A stretch of DNA of 64,000 bases from an uncultured Clostridia bacterium (GCA_934464705.1 CAKSKB010000007.1:1-64000); one strand, 5' to 3'; shown: positions 23,678 through 32,746, numbered from the stretch's first letter. Numbers and translations are program-made. The notes: generated by a model from the sequence alone, not told the origin.

Positions 23678-25450
23678 ATGGCTAAGAGAAATACATATTT
23701 TGAAGACGAAGTCATAAAACACCGCCTTGACGCAGGTCAGCTGAAAAAACTTTTTTCATACGCCGGAAGATACAAATGGAGAATTATCATTGCCCTTATA
23801 ATTATGTTTGCGGCGTCGGTCAGTTCCCTCATAGGTCCGCTTATTTCCAAAAAAATCCTTGACGATTTTATTCCGCACAAGGAAATAAAGCTGATACTGA
23901 TTTTCTCGGTTTTCTACCTCGGAACCATTGCGGTGCAGGTTATATTCACAATCATCAAGGCTTACATAATAAACGATGTCGGGCAGTCGATAGTGTTTGA
24001 CATAAGAAAGGACCTTTTCGACCATATGCAGGAGCTGTCGTTCAAATTCTTTGACGACCGCCCCACCGGAAAGATTCTCACAAGGCTCACAACATACATT
24101 AACGCTCTCGGTAATATCATGAGCGAAGGCATTGTGTGTATGTTCAGTGACATCGTAACGCTTGTCGGCATTGTAATATTCATGTTTTCGATAGACGCAC
24201 CGCTCACATGGGTAAGCATGGCAACCTGCATACCGATTTTTATTCTGGCGGTGGTTTTCAAAAAGCTTATACACACCCGTATGCAGAAAATGATTAAAAA
24301 GACCTCGAACCGAGGTGCTATGATTCACGAAAACATAATGGGCGTAAAGATAATTCAGGCGTTCACGAGGGAAAAGTCGACCAATGCCGCATACGCAAAA
24401 ATCAACCGCGAGGTAACGGACTCTTATTTGGAAGTTTTCAAATTTACCCAGGGCTTCGGGCCGTGCATTGACATCACAAGCGTTGTCGGTACGGTTGCAA
24501 CATATTTTGCGGGGTGGGTTCTTCTCGGGAAAGGCGCAATCACCCTCGGCGTTATATTTGCGTTTTCGCAGTACATCTCAAAATTCTGGACGCCGATTAA
24601 CAACATGACAACAATTTATAACCAGGTTGTAAGTGCGCTTGCGAATGTCGAAAGCGTGTTTGACATGATGGACGAACCGGCGGAAATCAAGGATATTCCC
24701 GGAGCGGTTGACCTTCCGCCGATAAAGGGCAAGGTTGAATACCGCAATGTAACATTCGGATACGAGCCCGGAGTAAATATTCTTGAAAATGTAAGTTTCA
24801 GTGCAGCCCCGGGTGAAACGATTGCATTTGTCGGCCCGACCGGTGCCGGAAAAACCACAACGGTTAACCTTCTTTCAAGGTTCTATGACCTCACCTGGGG
24901 GAAAATCCTGATAGACGGCACCGACATTCACTCCGTAAAACTGAAATCGCTTCGCTCGCAGATGGGAATAATGATGCAGGATTCATTCATATTTGAAGGC
25001 AGCGTCCTTGAAAACATACGCTACGGCAGACTTGACGCAACCGACGAAGAATGTATCGAAGCGGCAAAGGCAATTTATGCAGACGATTTTATAAACCGCC
25101 TTCCATACGGCTACCACACGCTGATTTCGGAGCGCGGAAGCGAGCTTTCCGCAGGTGAACGCCAGCTGCTTTCATTTGCAAGAGTTGTCGTTTCAGACCC
25201 GAAAATCCTTATACTGGATGAGGCAACAAGCTCAATAGACACAAAAACGGAAGCACTTATTAAAAAAGCTCTTGACAGGCTGCTTTCGGGAAGAACCTCG
25301 TTTGTTATTGCGCATAGACTCTCGACCATTCAGAAAGCCGACAAAATCATGTGCATTGCAAATAAAGGCATTGAGGAATCCGGAACTCACGAAGAACTCA
25401 TGGCGAAAAAAGGAATGTATTATAAGCTTGTTACGGCACAGAAAAGCTGA
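23678..25450 (+). CDS. ABC exporter half-transporter, catalytic-site subunit (heterodimer 1)
   Basis: 590 residues with an N-terminal six-helix membrane domain and a C-terminal ATPase. Walker A is GPTGAGKTT, the signature is LSAGERQLLS and Walker B is LILDEATSSID with the normal Glu. Its own signature departs from LSGGQ, which together with the Asp in the partner gives one consensus and one degenerate ATP site. It is translated from a GGGGGG-containing ribosome binding site 12 bp after the partner. A terminator follows. Function as an exporter is secure; the substrate is not. Confidence 0.92.
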   Translation: MAKRNTYFEDEVIKHRLDAGQLKKLFSYAGRYKWRIIIALIIMFAASVSSLIGPLISKKILDDFIPHKEIKLILIFSVFYLGTIAVQVIFTIIKAYIINDVGQSIVFDIRKDLFDHMQELSFKFFDDRPTGKILTRLTTYINALGNIMSEGIVCMFSDIVTLVGIVIFMFSIDAPLTWVSMATCIPIFILAVVFKKLIHTRMQKMIKKTSNRGAMIHENIMGVKIIQAFTREKSTNAAYAKINREVTDSYLEVFKFTQGFGPCIDITSVVGTVATYFAGWVLLGKGAITLGVIFAFSQYISKFWTPINNMTTIYNQVVSALANVESVFDMMDEPAEIKDIPGAVDLPPIKGKVEYRNVTFGYEPGVNILENVSFSAAPGETIAFVGPTGAGKTTTVNLLSRFYDLTWGKILIDGTDIHSVKLKSLRSQMGIMMQDSFIFEGSVLENIRYGRLDATDEECIEAAKAIYADDFINRLPYGYHTLISERGSELSAGERQLLSFARVVVSDPKILILDEATSSIDTKTEALIKKALDRLLSGRTSFVIAHRLSTIQKADKIMCIANKGIEESGTHEELMAKKGMYYKLVTAQKS

Positions 25451-25460
25451 AAATGTTGAA

Positions 25461-25495
25461 AAAAGCCTTGAAATCATCGAGATTTCAAGGCTTTT
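25461..25495 (+). terminator. Intrinsic terminator of the ABC exporter pair
   Basis: A perfect 15-bp stem (25461-25475 with 25481-25495) with a 5-nt loop and a T tail on the plus strand. Confidence 0.85.
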
Positions 25496-25550
25496 GCTTG
25501 CTTTTACCTTCCTTTTTCTTATTTTCACATTTTAAAATACCAATTAAGAT

Positions 25551-25578
25551 GCGGCGCAAAGTTTAAACTTTGCGCCGC
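25551..25578. repeat. Perfect 28-bp palindrome at the end of the ABC importer operon
   Basis: GCGGCGCAAAGTTT followed by its exact reverse complement, lying 15 bp after the stop of the ATPase gene at 25593. It can form a 13-14 bp stem on the minus strand and is probably the operon terminator, although the U-rich tail is broken. Confidence 0.7.
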
Positions 25579-25592
25579 TCAGCTTTATCGTT

Positions 25593-26366
25593 TTAATTTC
25601 CGCATTCTATGCTTATTTCATTAAACATTTTAAGATAATTGTCTATGCCGTAGCCGGCCTTTTCCTCACCGGAAATATCAAGCACCACATTTCCTTCATG
25701 CATCATAACGGAGCGTGTTCCGAACTCCACGGCATAACGGAGATTATGCGTTACCATAAGGGTTGTGATTTGCTTTTCGCTCACGATTTTTTCAGTCAGC
25801 TGCATTACAACATCGCCCGACTTCGGATCAAGCGCTGCGGTATGCTCATCAAGCAGCAAAAGCTCCGGTCTTACAAGCGTTGCCATAATCAGCGAAAGCG
25901 CCTGTCTCTGACCGCCCGAAAGCGTACCGGCTTTTGTATCAAGGCGGTTCTCAAGTCCCATGCCGAGAATTTCAAGCTGCGACTGATAAAATTCCTTGCG
26001 CTTTGAATTGAGCCCCGGTGTAAGAGAATACCTTTTCGCCTTATTATCGGCAATTGACATATTTTCAAAAATCGTCATTGACGGGCATGTTCCGACCGAA
26101 GGATTCTGAAAAACCCGTGCAATCTTCGTTGCCCTTTTATAGTTTTTCTGTTTTGATATATCCGCACCGTCCAGAATAACTTTGCCGGAATCCGGCAGAA
26201 CATCACCCGAAATTATATTAAGCATCGTGGTTTTTCCGGAACCGTTGCTTCCGACAACCGCCACGAACTCGCCCTTGCCGACCGAAATATTAAAGTCCGA
26301 AAACAATACTTTTTCATCAATCGTACCCTGATTGAAGGTCTTGTTGATATTTTCAAGTTTAAGCAT
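25593..26366 (-). CDS. ABC importer ATP-binding protein
   Basis: About 257 residues. Walker A is GSNGSGKTT, the signature is LSGGQRQALS and Walker B is LLLLDEHTAALD (His follows Glu, normal for this subgroup). ATG 26366 is chosen over a TTG three codons earlier because GGAAGG has better spacing. It is the last of three genes with a permease and a lipoprotein binding protein of the PF04392 type. In related systems the cargo is an amino acid such as tryptophan or another small metabolite. Substrate unknown here. Confidence 0.88.
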   Translation of the reverse strand: MLKLENINKTFNQGTIDEKVLFSDFNISVGKGEFVAVVGSNGSGKTTMLNIISGDVLPDSGKVILDGADISKQKNYKRATKIARVFQNPSVGTCPSMTIFENMSIADNKAKRYSLTPGLNSKRKEFYQSQLEILGMGLENRLDTKAGTLSGGQRQALSLIMATLVRPELLLLDEHTAALDPKSGDVVMQLTEKIVSEKQITTLMVTHNLRYAVEFGTRSVMMHEGNVVLDISGEEKAGYGIDNYLKMFNEISIECGN

Positions 26367-26382
26367 TAAATGCAAATCCTTC

Positions 26383-27249
26383 CTAACGCTTTTTAAGCGA
26401 TGTCTTGTTAATCAAAAGCGTTGCGATAAACAGCAGCGTTATTATAAGATTCGTGTCGGAGGACTGAAGCCCCGCACTGATTGCGCCCGTAATACACGCT
26501 TTGTAAATTATCATACCGAGCAGCACGCCGGTTGTCAATCTTAAAAATCTAACACGCTTGAAAACTGTAGTTCCAATTATAACCGCCGCAAGCCCCATAA
26601 CCATCGTGCCCGTACCGGAGGTTATATCAAACTGCATATTTCTCTGACAGCTGAGCGCACCCGAAAGCGAAACAAGAGCGTTTGCAATCGCAAGACCGAT
26701 TATCTTAACCGTACCCGGGTTTTTTGCAAGCGTTACGACAAGTCTGTCATTATCTCCGGCGCTCCTCAAAAGAAAGCCGGACTTTGTTCGGAGATACCAG
26801 TCAAGAGCAAATTTTGCGAAAAGGGTAATCAGAACAATCCACAGGAGGTACTTATACGGCTGCGCCCATGCCGGAAACTCACCGGCAACCGTGAATATGG
26901 TTTTCTCCTGCATAAGGAACTTATTAGGAGCACCGACAATTCTGTAGTTTACCGAATAGAGCGCCGTCATCATCAATATACCGGCAAGAAGGTCTTTAAT
27001 TTTCAGCTTCACATTGAAAAAACCTGTAATTCCGCCGGCAATCGCTCCGGAAACGGCAGCGGCAATAAGGCAAATCCACGGGTTAACACCCTTGCACATA
27101 AGCGCGGTTGAAACAGCCGCCCCGAGCGGAAATGTGCCGTCAACCGACAAATCCGGAAAATCAAGAATTTTATAGCTTATATATATTCCCAAAGCCATAA
27201 TTCCGTATATGAGCCCCTGTTCAAACACGCCTATAATAATACCGCCCAC
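26383..27249 (-). CDS. ABC importer permease (BPD_transp_2 type)
   Basis: A 288-residue membrane protein with about eight to nine hydrophobic segments. The text DFPDLSVDGTFPLGAAVS and GVNPWICLIAAAVSGAIAG matches permeases that pair with PF04392 binding proteins (branched-chain-type permease fold). It lies between the binding protein and ATPase genes with gaps under 20 bp. It forms the membrane channel of an importer; the cargo is unknown. Confidence 0.88.
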   Translation of the reverse strand: MGGIIIGVFEQGLIYGIMALGIYISYKILDFPDLSVDGTFPLGAAVSTALMCKGVNPWICLIAAAVSGAIAGGITGFFNVKLKIKDLLAGILMMTALYSVNYRIVGAPNKFLMQEKTIFTVAGEFPAWAQPYKYLLWIVLITLFAKFALDWYLRTKSGFLLRSAGDNDRLVVTLAKNPGTVKIIGLAIANALVSLSGALSCQRNMQFDITSGTGTMVMGLAAVIIGTTVFKRVRFLRLTTGVLLGMIIYKACITGAISAGLQSSDTNLIITLLFIATLLINKTSLKKR

Positions 27250-27267
27250 CGAAAAACCTCCTTAGGG

Positions 27268-28257
27268 TTATTTTACAATATCAGCTTTCCCGGAAACTTC
27301 TTCCGGAATTTCAATACCGAGGTTTGAAGCAACGCTTTCGTTAACCGTCAGCTTGCTTTCCTTAATTGTTTCAAAAGGCATTTTTGAAATATCTTCGCCC
27401 TTAAGAACCTTAGCTGCCATATTTCCTGCCTGAACACCGAGAGCTACATAATCAAGCCCCGCAGAAGCAATACAGCCGTTTTTAACCTGTTCTTCTTCAG
27501 AACCGAATACAGGAATCTTCTTGGCATTTGCCTTCTCAAGAACCGCCGACAGTGCCGCAACAACGGTATTATCGGTAAGATTCGAGATACAGTCAACATC
27601 GTTTAAGAGAACATCCGCCGCCTGTGTAACCTCCGCCTGCTTTGAAATACCTCTGTCAACGATTTCAAATCCGTATTTTGGAGCAAGGTCTTTGTAAATC
27701 TCAATCGTACTTACGGAGTTTGCTTCACTTGTAGTATAAAGAATACCGATTTTCTTTGCCTCCGGCAGAACCGCTCTTATAAGCTTAAGCTGGTCTTCAA
27801 CCGGCAGAAGGTCGCTTATACCGCTTATACCCTCCATAGGCTCGGTTTCGGAAACCGCAAGCCCCGCACCGATAGGGTCGGAAATTGCATTGAACACAAC
27901 CGGAATTTTCTTTTCTCTGCACGCAACATAAAGTGCCTGTGCGGACGGTGTTGCGATACCGCACACCAAATCCATACCGCTGTTTGCAAAAGTCTGGGCA
28001 ATCTGTGTGTTCATCGAATCGTTTGCCTGTGCGGCTTTGTACTCAATTTCAAGATTATCGCCTTCGGTAAATCCGTTTTCCTTAAGACCTTCGATAAAGC
28101 CTTTTCGGCAGTTATCGAGCGAGGGATGATCCGCATATTGGGTAACCCCGACCTTATAAACCTTTTTACCCGAATCGCCCGTTTCACCCGAGCCGCAGGC
28201 GGTGAGCATAAGCGCCGCCGTCACCATTGCCAGAACCATCAATACTACTTTCTTCAT
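27268..28257 (-). CDS. ABC importer substrate-binding lipoprotein (PF04392 type)
   Basis: 329 residues with a lipoprotein signal peptide whose lipobox is LTACGS (Cys at about 21). The rest is a two-lobe periplasmic-binding fold; DLVCGIATPSAQAL, VFNAISDPIGAGL and SLDNCRKGF fit the ABC_sub_bind (PF04392) family, which includes tryptophan and other amino-acid binders. It is the first gene of the operon, so it is best expressed. A consensus promoter and a leader of about 135 nt with an intrinsic terminator lie upstream, implying attenuation. Confidence 0.9.
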   Translation of the reverse strand: MKKVVLMVLAMVTAALMLTACGSGETGDSGKKVYKVGVTQYADHPSLDNCRKGFIEGLKENGFTEGDNLEIEYKAAQANDSMNTQIAQTFANSGMDLVCGIATPSAQALYVACREKKIPVVFNAISDPIGAGLAVSETEPMEGISGISDLLPVEDQLKLIRAVLPEAKKIGILYTTSEANSVSTIEIYKDLAPKYGFEIVDRGISKQAEVTQAADVLLNDVDCISNLTDNTVVAALSAVLEKANAKKIPVFGSEEEQVKNGCIASAGLDYVALGVQAGNMAAKVLKGEDISKMPFETIKESKLTVNESVASNLGIEIPEEVSGKADIVK

Positions 28258-28296
28258 GTTAAACCAATCCTTTCTTTTTTGCGCCCGAAAAAGGAA

Positions 28297-28327
28297 TAAA
28301 AAAAGCCCTGTCGATTAAACAAGGCTT
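28297..28327 (-). terminator. Attenuator-like terminator in the importer leader
   Basis: On the minus strand, GCCTTGT pairs with ACAGGGC (one G-U pair, extendable by AA/TT) and is followed by seven Ts. It lies between the promoter at 28401-28429 and the start codon at 28257, so transcripts must read through it to reach the operon. Upstream in the leader are two small stems (GAAC...GTTC; TTCAG...CTGAA) that might be part of a switch. Confidence 0.7.
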
Positions 28328-28377
28328 AAAAAGTCAAATTCAGCTGTCTGAACTCGTCTGTTCTATTCACTTTCAAG

Positions 28378-28394
28378 CTAATCTAATCTAATCT
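28378..28394. repeat. Three CTAAT pentamers at the predicted 5' end of the importer leader
   Basis: CTAATCTAATCTAATCT lies just downstream of the -10 box, so the minus-strand transcript would begin with repeated GATTA units. It may be a protein-binding site or simply slippage-prone DNA. Confidence 0.6.
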
Positions 28395-28400
28395 TTTTAC

Positions 28401-28429
28401 ATTATACACCGAATTTTCGGATTTGTCAA
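28401..28429 (-). promoter_or_regulatory. Sigma-A promoter of the ABC importer operon with spacer palindrome
   Basis: On the minus strand, TTGACA (28424-28429), a 17-bp spacer and TATAAT (28401-28406). The spacer contains CCGAA-TT-TTCGG (28409-28420 in plus reading), a candidate operator placed to block polymerase. Confidence 0.8.
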
Positions 28430-28445
28430 GTGCTTTTTGAAATTT

Positions 28446-30410
28446 TTAATCCAATTCAGCTTTTCCCGTGTAAAGTTCGTAGTATCTTCCCTTTTGTTCC
28501 AGAAGTTCCTCGTGAGTTCCTCGTTCGATAATCTCGCCCTGCTCAAGTACCATGATTGCATTTGCATTTCTTACGGTCGAAAGCCTGTGAGCAATCACGA
28601 AGGTTGTTCTGTCGGTCATAAGAGAATCCATACCCTTCTCGATAAGCTTTTCGGTTCGGGTATCGACAGAGCTTGTTGCCTCGTCCAGAACCAATATCGG
28701 TGCGCGGCTGAGAGCCGCCCTTGCGATATTAAGAAGCTGCCTCTGCCCCTGGGAAAGGTTTGCGCCGTCGCCCTCGAGCATTGTATCGTAACCGTTTGCA
28801 AGACGCTTTATAAATCCGTGTGCACTGGCGGTTTTTGCCGCTGCTATTACTTCTTCGTCGGTTGCGTCGAGCCTTCCGTAGCGTATGTTTTCCATAACGG
28901 TACCGGTGAAAAGGTGTGTATCCTGAAGCACCATTGCGATATTTTTGCGCAGAGTATCACGCTTTATATCTTTTATATCGATTCCGTCTATCGTAATCGA
29001 ACCGGAATCGATATCGTAAAACCTGTTAAGAAGATTTGTTATTGTGGTTTTGCCCGCACCGGTTGAACCGACAAATGCAATCTTCTGCCCGGGCTTTGCA
29101 TAAAGCGAAATATTTTTAAGAATAACCTTATCGGGATTATATCCGAAAGTTACATTGTTAAGTTCCACAAAGCCTTTGAACTTCGGGTCAAGAGCATCGT
29201 TTTTATCCGGCTCCTCCGATGCTTCATCCATAACATTAAATACCCTTTCCGCACCGGCAAGAGCGGAAAACACCGTTGTCATCTGCATGGAAACCTCATT
29301 AATCGGTCTTGAAAACTGGTTTGCGTACTGCACAAACACGGTAAGTCCGCCGAAGGTGAGCGCCATCACGCTTGACGGCGCTATGCTTCCGCCGTAGGTA
29401 AGCGCACACAGTACGCCGCCAAAACCTGCGGTAATTGCATAGCTAACCTTGCTTAAATTGCCCATAATCGGTCCCATAACGCCGCCGTAGAACTGCGCTT
29501 TGAACTGTTTTTCGCGAAGATCGCCGTTGAGAAGCCCGAATTCCTCCGTGCAGTCCCTTTCGTGGTTAAACACCTTTACGACCTTCTGCCCGGTCACGGT
29601 TTCCTCAATATAGCCGTTAACCGCACCCAACGACGCCTGCTGACCTCTGTAAAACTTACTGCTCTTTGCACCTATAATCATACCGCCTTTTGTGAAAATC
29701 GGTATAAAAATCAGCGTAATCACAGTCAGCGGAATATTGGTGTAAATCATGAACGCAAGCGTTGTAATAAGCGTTGCCGTACCGGAAACCACACTTATAA
29801 TCGAAGTGTCGAGCATGGTGCCGATATTATCGACATCGTTTGTAAAACGGCTCATAATCTCTCCGGTGGTTCTCGTATCGTGGTAACGCAGAGGGAGCGT
29901 CTGAACCTTATTGAAAAGATCGGTTCTGATTTTCTCGATTGAGTTCTGCGAAATATGCAGCATGATTTTCGACTGCGCATATGTGCAGCCCGCCGAAATA
30001 ATATACACAGCCGAAAGCAGCACACCGCCGGCGATTACATACATCATCACAGAGGAAACACCCGTGCCGAACGCCGCCGTCATGCTTTCCGACAGCCTTC
30101 CGATAATTCTGCCGGCAAAATCGTTGTCCGCCACCTCGGCGTTTGCTATTTTATTTAATATAGGCGACAGAAAATATGTTCCGAGAGAGGCTGCAACCGT
30201 GCTTATTATAAGACACAGAAACACAAATACAAAGTGAATTTTATACGCACCGACATAGTGCATAAGCCGCTTTACGGTTTTCCCGGCATCCTTAGGCTTG
30301 CCGCTTGCCATTCCTCTCGGTCCGGGTCCCCTGTGGCGTTTTGGAGCACCTGCTTTCCCGGCGGAAGAATGTATATACTGTTTTTGAAGCTGCTCAAGTG
30401 ACCTTGCCAT
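28446..30410 (-). CDS. ABC exporter half-transporter, catalytic-site subunit (heterodimer 2)
   Basis: 654 residues. A charged, glycine- and proline-rich N-terminal extension of about 50 residues precedes a six-helix membrane domain and an ATPase domain. Walker A is GSTGAGKTT, the signature is LSQGQRQLLN and Walker B is LVLDEATSSVD with the catalytic Glu. It directly abuts the partner gene (stop at 30411). The operon begins with a MarR regulator, which suggests drug- or stress-induced efflux. Substrate unknown. Confidence 0.92.
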   Translation of the reverse strand: MARSLEQLQKQYIHSSAGKAGAPKRHRGPGPRGMASGKPKDAGKTVKRLMHYVGAYKIHFVFVFLCLIISTVAASLGTYFLSPILNKIANAEVADNDFAGRIIGRLSESMTAAFGTGVSSVMMYVIAGGVLLSAVYIISAGCTYAQSKIMLHISQNSIEKIRTDLFNKVQTLPLRYHDTRTTGEIMSRFTNDVDNIGTMLDTSIISVVSGTATLITTLAFMIYTNIPLTVITLIFIPIFTKGGMIIGAKSSKFYRGQQASLGAVNGYIEETVTGQKVVKVFNHERDCTEEFGLLNGDLREKQFKAQFYGGVMGPIMGNLSKVSYAITAGFGGVLCALTYGGSIAPSSVMALTFGGLTVFVQYANQFSRPINEVSMQMTTVFSALAGAERVFNVMDEASEEPDKNDALDPKFKGFVELNNVTFGYNPDKVILKNISLYAKPGQKIAFVGSTGAGKTTITNLLNRFYDIDSGSITIDGIDIKDIKRDTLRKNIAMVLQDTHLFTGTVMENIRYGRLDATDEEVIAAAKTASAHGFIKRLANGYDTMLEGDGANLSQGQRQLLNIARAALSRAPILVLDEATSSVDTRTEKLIEKGMDSLMTDRTTFVIAHRLSTVRNANAIMVLEQGEIIERGTHEELLEQKGRYYELYTGKAELD

Positions 30411-32174
30411 TTATGCATCCTTCCTTTCGTTCTGAGAATAGTAAATTTCCTGATACTCACTGTTTGAATTGAGAAGCTCATCATGCGTGCCGATACCTGT
30501 TATTTTTCCGTCATCCATAACCACTATCATATCGGCGTTTTCAACCGAGCTTATTCTCTGGGCAATGATAATTTTGGTAGAGCCCTTAAGGTCTGTTGCA
30601 AATGCTTTTCTTATCATTGCTTCGGTTGCGGTGTCAACCGCGCTGGTGGAATCGTCCAGAATAAGAATCTTAGGCTTTTTGAGAAGCGCCCTTGCAATAC
30701 AGAGCCTTTGCTTCTGTCCTCCCGAAACATTTGAGCCGCCCTGACCGAGGTCCGAATCGTATCCTTTTGTAAAGCTGCTGACAAACTTATCCGCCTGCGC
30801 AGCCTCCGCTGCTGCCCTTATCTCGTCATCCGAGGCATTTTCGTTGCCCCAGAGAAGGTTCTCTTTAATCGTTCCCGTAAAGAGCACATTTTTCTGCAAA
30901 ACCATGCCGACACACTCTCTGAGGTTATAAAGCGAATAATCACGGACATTCACGCCGTCTATCAGAATCTCACCGCTGTCGGCATCGTAGAGTCTCGGAA
31001 TAAGCGAAACAAGCGTTGTTTTTCCGCAGCCGGTAGAGCCGATTATCCCAACTGTCGAGCCGGCTTTTATTTTAAGATTTATATCCGACACAACATTTTC
31101 GCTGTTGTTTTTATAGTACCGAAACGACACATTTTTAAATTCTATTTCGCCGTTTTTAACATGAAGTTCCATGTGCTTTGCGTCATCATCGGTAATATCA
31201 AGCTTTTCGTCAAGCACTTCACAGATTCGCTTTGCCGAGGCAAGCGCACGGGAACTGTTCATGAAAATCATAGTAACAAACATCAGCGACATAAGTATCT
31301 GATTTATATAGGAAATAAATGTTGCAAGGGTAGGCGCATCGAGAGCCGCGGCATTTCCCAGAATCAGCTTTCCGCCGAGCATCAGAACCGCAACCGTTGT
31401 TGCGTTCATCATAATCATCATGACCGGCTGCATAAAAATCATCACATTAATTGCGGAAATGCCGGCATCCTTAAGGCTTCTGTTCGCCCTGAAGAATTTT
31501 TTCTTTTCATAATCTTCCCTTACAAAGCTTTTTACAACACGGACATTTGTTACATTTTCCTGAACGGTTGAGTTGAGGGCGTCGATTTTGGTCTGCATTT
31601 TAGTAAACCTCGGGAAGCCCTTCGAAATTATTATCGCCTGCGCAATAATAATCAGCGGAATCGCAACTGCAAGCACAGCCGAAAGCCTTATGTTGAGCGA
31701 AATCGCCATAATCAGCGCACCTATAAGCATTATCGGCGCACGAAGGCACATTCTGACAAGTATGTTTATAAAATTCTGCATTTGCGTTACATCGTTTGTG
31801 AGCCTTGTTACAAGCGAACCGGTTGAAAAACGGTCGATATTGGCAAACGAAAATTTCTGAACCTTTTTGTAAATGTCCGCTCTTAAGTCAGCCGCAAAAT
31901 TCACAGCTGCCTTTGCACCGAAATACGCACCGCCGACGCCCCCGGCCATCATCGCAAGCGCAAGGGCAACCATCGCCGCCGCAACGCCTATAATGAACCA
32001 TATATCACCGGAATCCGTTGTGCCCTTAGCGGTGCTGAGCGACACAATTCTGGTATTGATAATTTTAAGCAGCATGGGCATAAAAATTTCGCCCATGGAT
32101 TCAACAATCATGCATAGCGGCCCTATAATGAAAAACTTTTTGTAGGGCTTTACATATTTCATCCACCGTTTCAT
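30411..32174 (-). CDS. ABC exporter half-transporter, degenerate-site subunit (heterodimer 2)
   Basis: 587 residues with six membrane helices and an ATPase domain. Walker A is GSTGCGKTT, the signature is VSGGQKQRL and Walker B is LILDDSTSAVD, with Asp replacing the catalytic Glu. With the partner at 28446 this is the same one-good, one-degenerate site arrangement as the first exporter pair. Its start overlaps the MarR stop by four bases, so the three genes are translationally linked. Confidence 0.92.
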   Translation of the reverse strand: MKRWMKYVKPYKKFFIIGPLCMIVESMGEIFMPMLLKIINTRIVSLSTAKGTTDSGDIWFIIGVAAAMVALALAMMAGGVGGAYFGAKAAVNFAADLRADIYKKVQKFSFANIDRFSTGSLVTRLTNDVTQMQNFINILVRMCLRAPIMLIGALIMAISLNIRLSAVLAVAIPLIIIAQAIIISKGFPRFTKMQTKIDALNSTVQENVTNVRVVKSFVREDYEKKKFFRANRSLKDAGISAINVMIFMQPVMMIMMNATTVAVLMLGGKLILGNAAALDAPTLATFISYINQILMSLMFVTMIFMNSSRALASAKRICEVLDEKLDITDDDAKHMELHVKNGEIEFKNVSFRYYKNNSENVVSDINLKIKAGSTVGIIGSTGCGKTTLVSLIPRLYDADSGEILIDGVNVRDYSLYNLRECVGMVLQKNVLFTGTIKENLLWGNENASDDEIRAAAEAAQADKFVSSFTKGYDSDLGQGGSNVSGGQKQRLCIARALLKKPKILILDDSTSAVDTATEAMIRKAFATDLKGSTKIIIAQRISSVENADMIVVMDDGKITGIGTHDELLNSNSEYQEIYYSQNERKDA

Positions 32175-32638
32175 AAAGACTCTCCTTTGCTGTCAATATT
32201 TTTAAGATTTCCGCCCATTTTATCAAGACATTTTTCGAAGGTTTCAAGCTCTGCCGCAGTAAGACCTTCGCACATTTTTTCGTCCACGAACGAAAAAATC
32301 TCCCTTGATTTTTCAACGATTTTTCTGCCTGAATCCGTTATCGAAATTTTATTGAACCGCCCGTCGGTATCGTCCGCCTTTTTTTCGATATATCCGCCGT
32401 TTTCAAGCTTTTTGAGCGTTACCGCCACCGCCGCCGGGCTGATTTCGGTCATCTCTGAAATTTGTTTCTGCGAAAGACATTCGCCGTTGCACGCAAGAAA
32501 CATCAGCATCATGTGTTGGCTGCGGTGCAGACCGATTTTTGAAATCATTCTGTCCACGCACGCCTTATGAAGCCTGTCAGTGCAAATAAACTTTTTAATT
32601 ATCGTGCTGCCTATTTTAACCACCCCATTAGTTAACAT
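32171..32638 (-). CDS. MarR-family transcriptional regulator
   Basis: About 155 residues. The winged helix-turn-helix has KQISEMTEISPAAVAVTLKKLE with the wing KKADDTDGRFNKISIT. It is the first gene of an exporter operon and probably represses it until a toxic ligand binds. The start is uncertain: ATG 32638 lies at or one base after the predicted transcription start, so the mRNA may be leaderless; a downstream GTG is the alternative. An upstream in-frame ATG (32674) lies within the promoter and is unlikely. Two perfect palindromes flank its promoter. Confidence 0.88.
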   Translation of the reverse strand: MLTNGVVKIGSTIIKKFICTDRLHKACVDRMISKIGLHRSQHMMLMFLACNGECLSQKQISEMTEISPAAVAVTLKKLENGGYIEKKADDTDGRFNKISITDSGRKIVEKSREIFSFVDEKMCEGLTAAELETFEKCLDKMGGNLKNIDSKGESL

Positions 32639-32643
32639 GTTAA
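32632..32643. promoter_or_regulatory. Palindromic operator over the MarR start codon
   Basis: TTAACATGTTAA, a perfect 12-bp palindrome covering the predicted transcription start and ATG of the MarR gene. It is a candidate site for MarR autorepression. Confidence 0.65.
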
Positions 32644-32645
32644 TT

Positions 32646-32674
32646 ATTATAACACATCTTATGTATTTTGTCAA
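32646..32674 (-). promoter_or_regulatory. Consensus promoter of the MarR-ABC exporter operon
   Basis: On the minus strand, TTGACA (32669-32674), a 17-bp spacer and TATAAT (32646-32651). Palindromes touch both ends of it. Confidence 0.85.
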
Positions 32675-32685
32675 TAGTTAACTAT
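32674..32685. promoter_or_regulatory. Palindromic operator next to the MarR -35 box
   Basis: ATAGTTAACTAT, a perfect 12-bp palindrome sharing the GTTAAC core with the downstream one. It overlaps the first base of the -35 box and lies between the two divergent promoters. Confidence 0.65.
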
Positions 32686-32717
32686 CTAATTATTTTGAAT
32701 TTTTTATATACGGTCAA

Positions 32718-32746
32718 TTGACAGGCGGCGCAGATAGGTGTATAAT
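32718..32746 (+). promoter_or_regulatory. Consensus promoter of the EamA transporter gene
   Basis: TTGACA (32718-32723), a 17-bp spacer and TATAAT (32741-32746), about 20 bp before the ATG at 32766. It is divergent from the MarR promoter. Confidence 0.85.

Noticed and set aside
28258..28429. T-box or guanidine-II riboswitch in the importer leader
   Set aside because: No T-box bulge sequence and no pair of hairpins with ACGR loops; only one loop contains ACGA. Left as an unknown leader.
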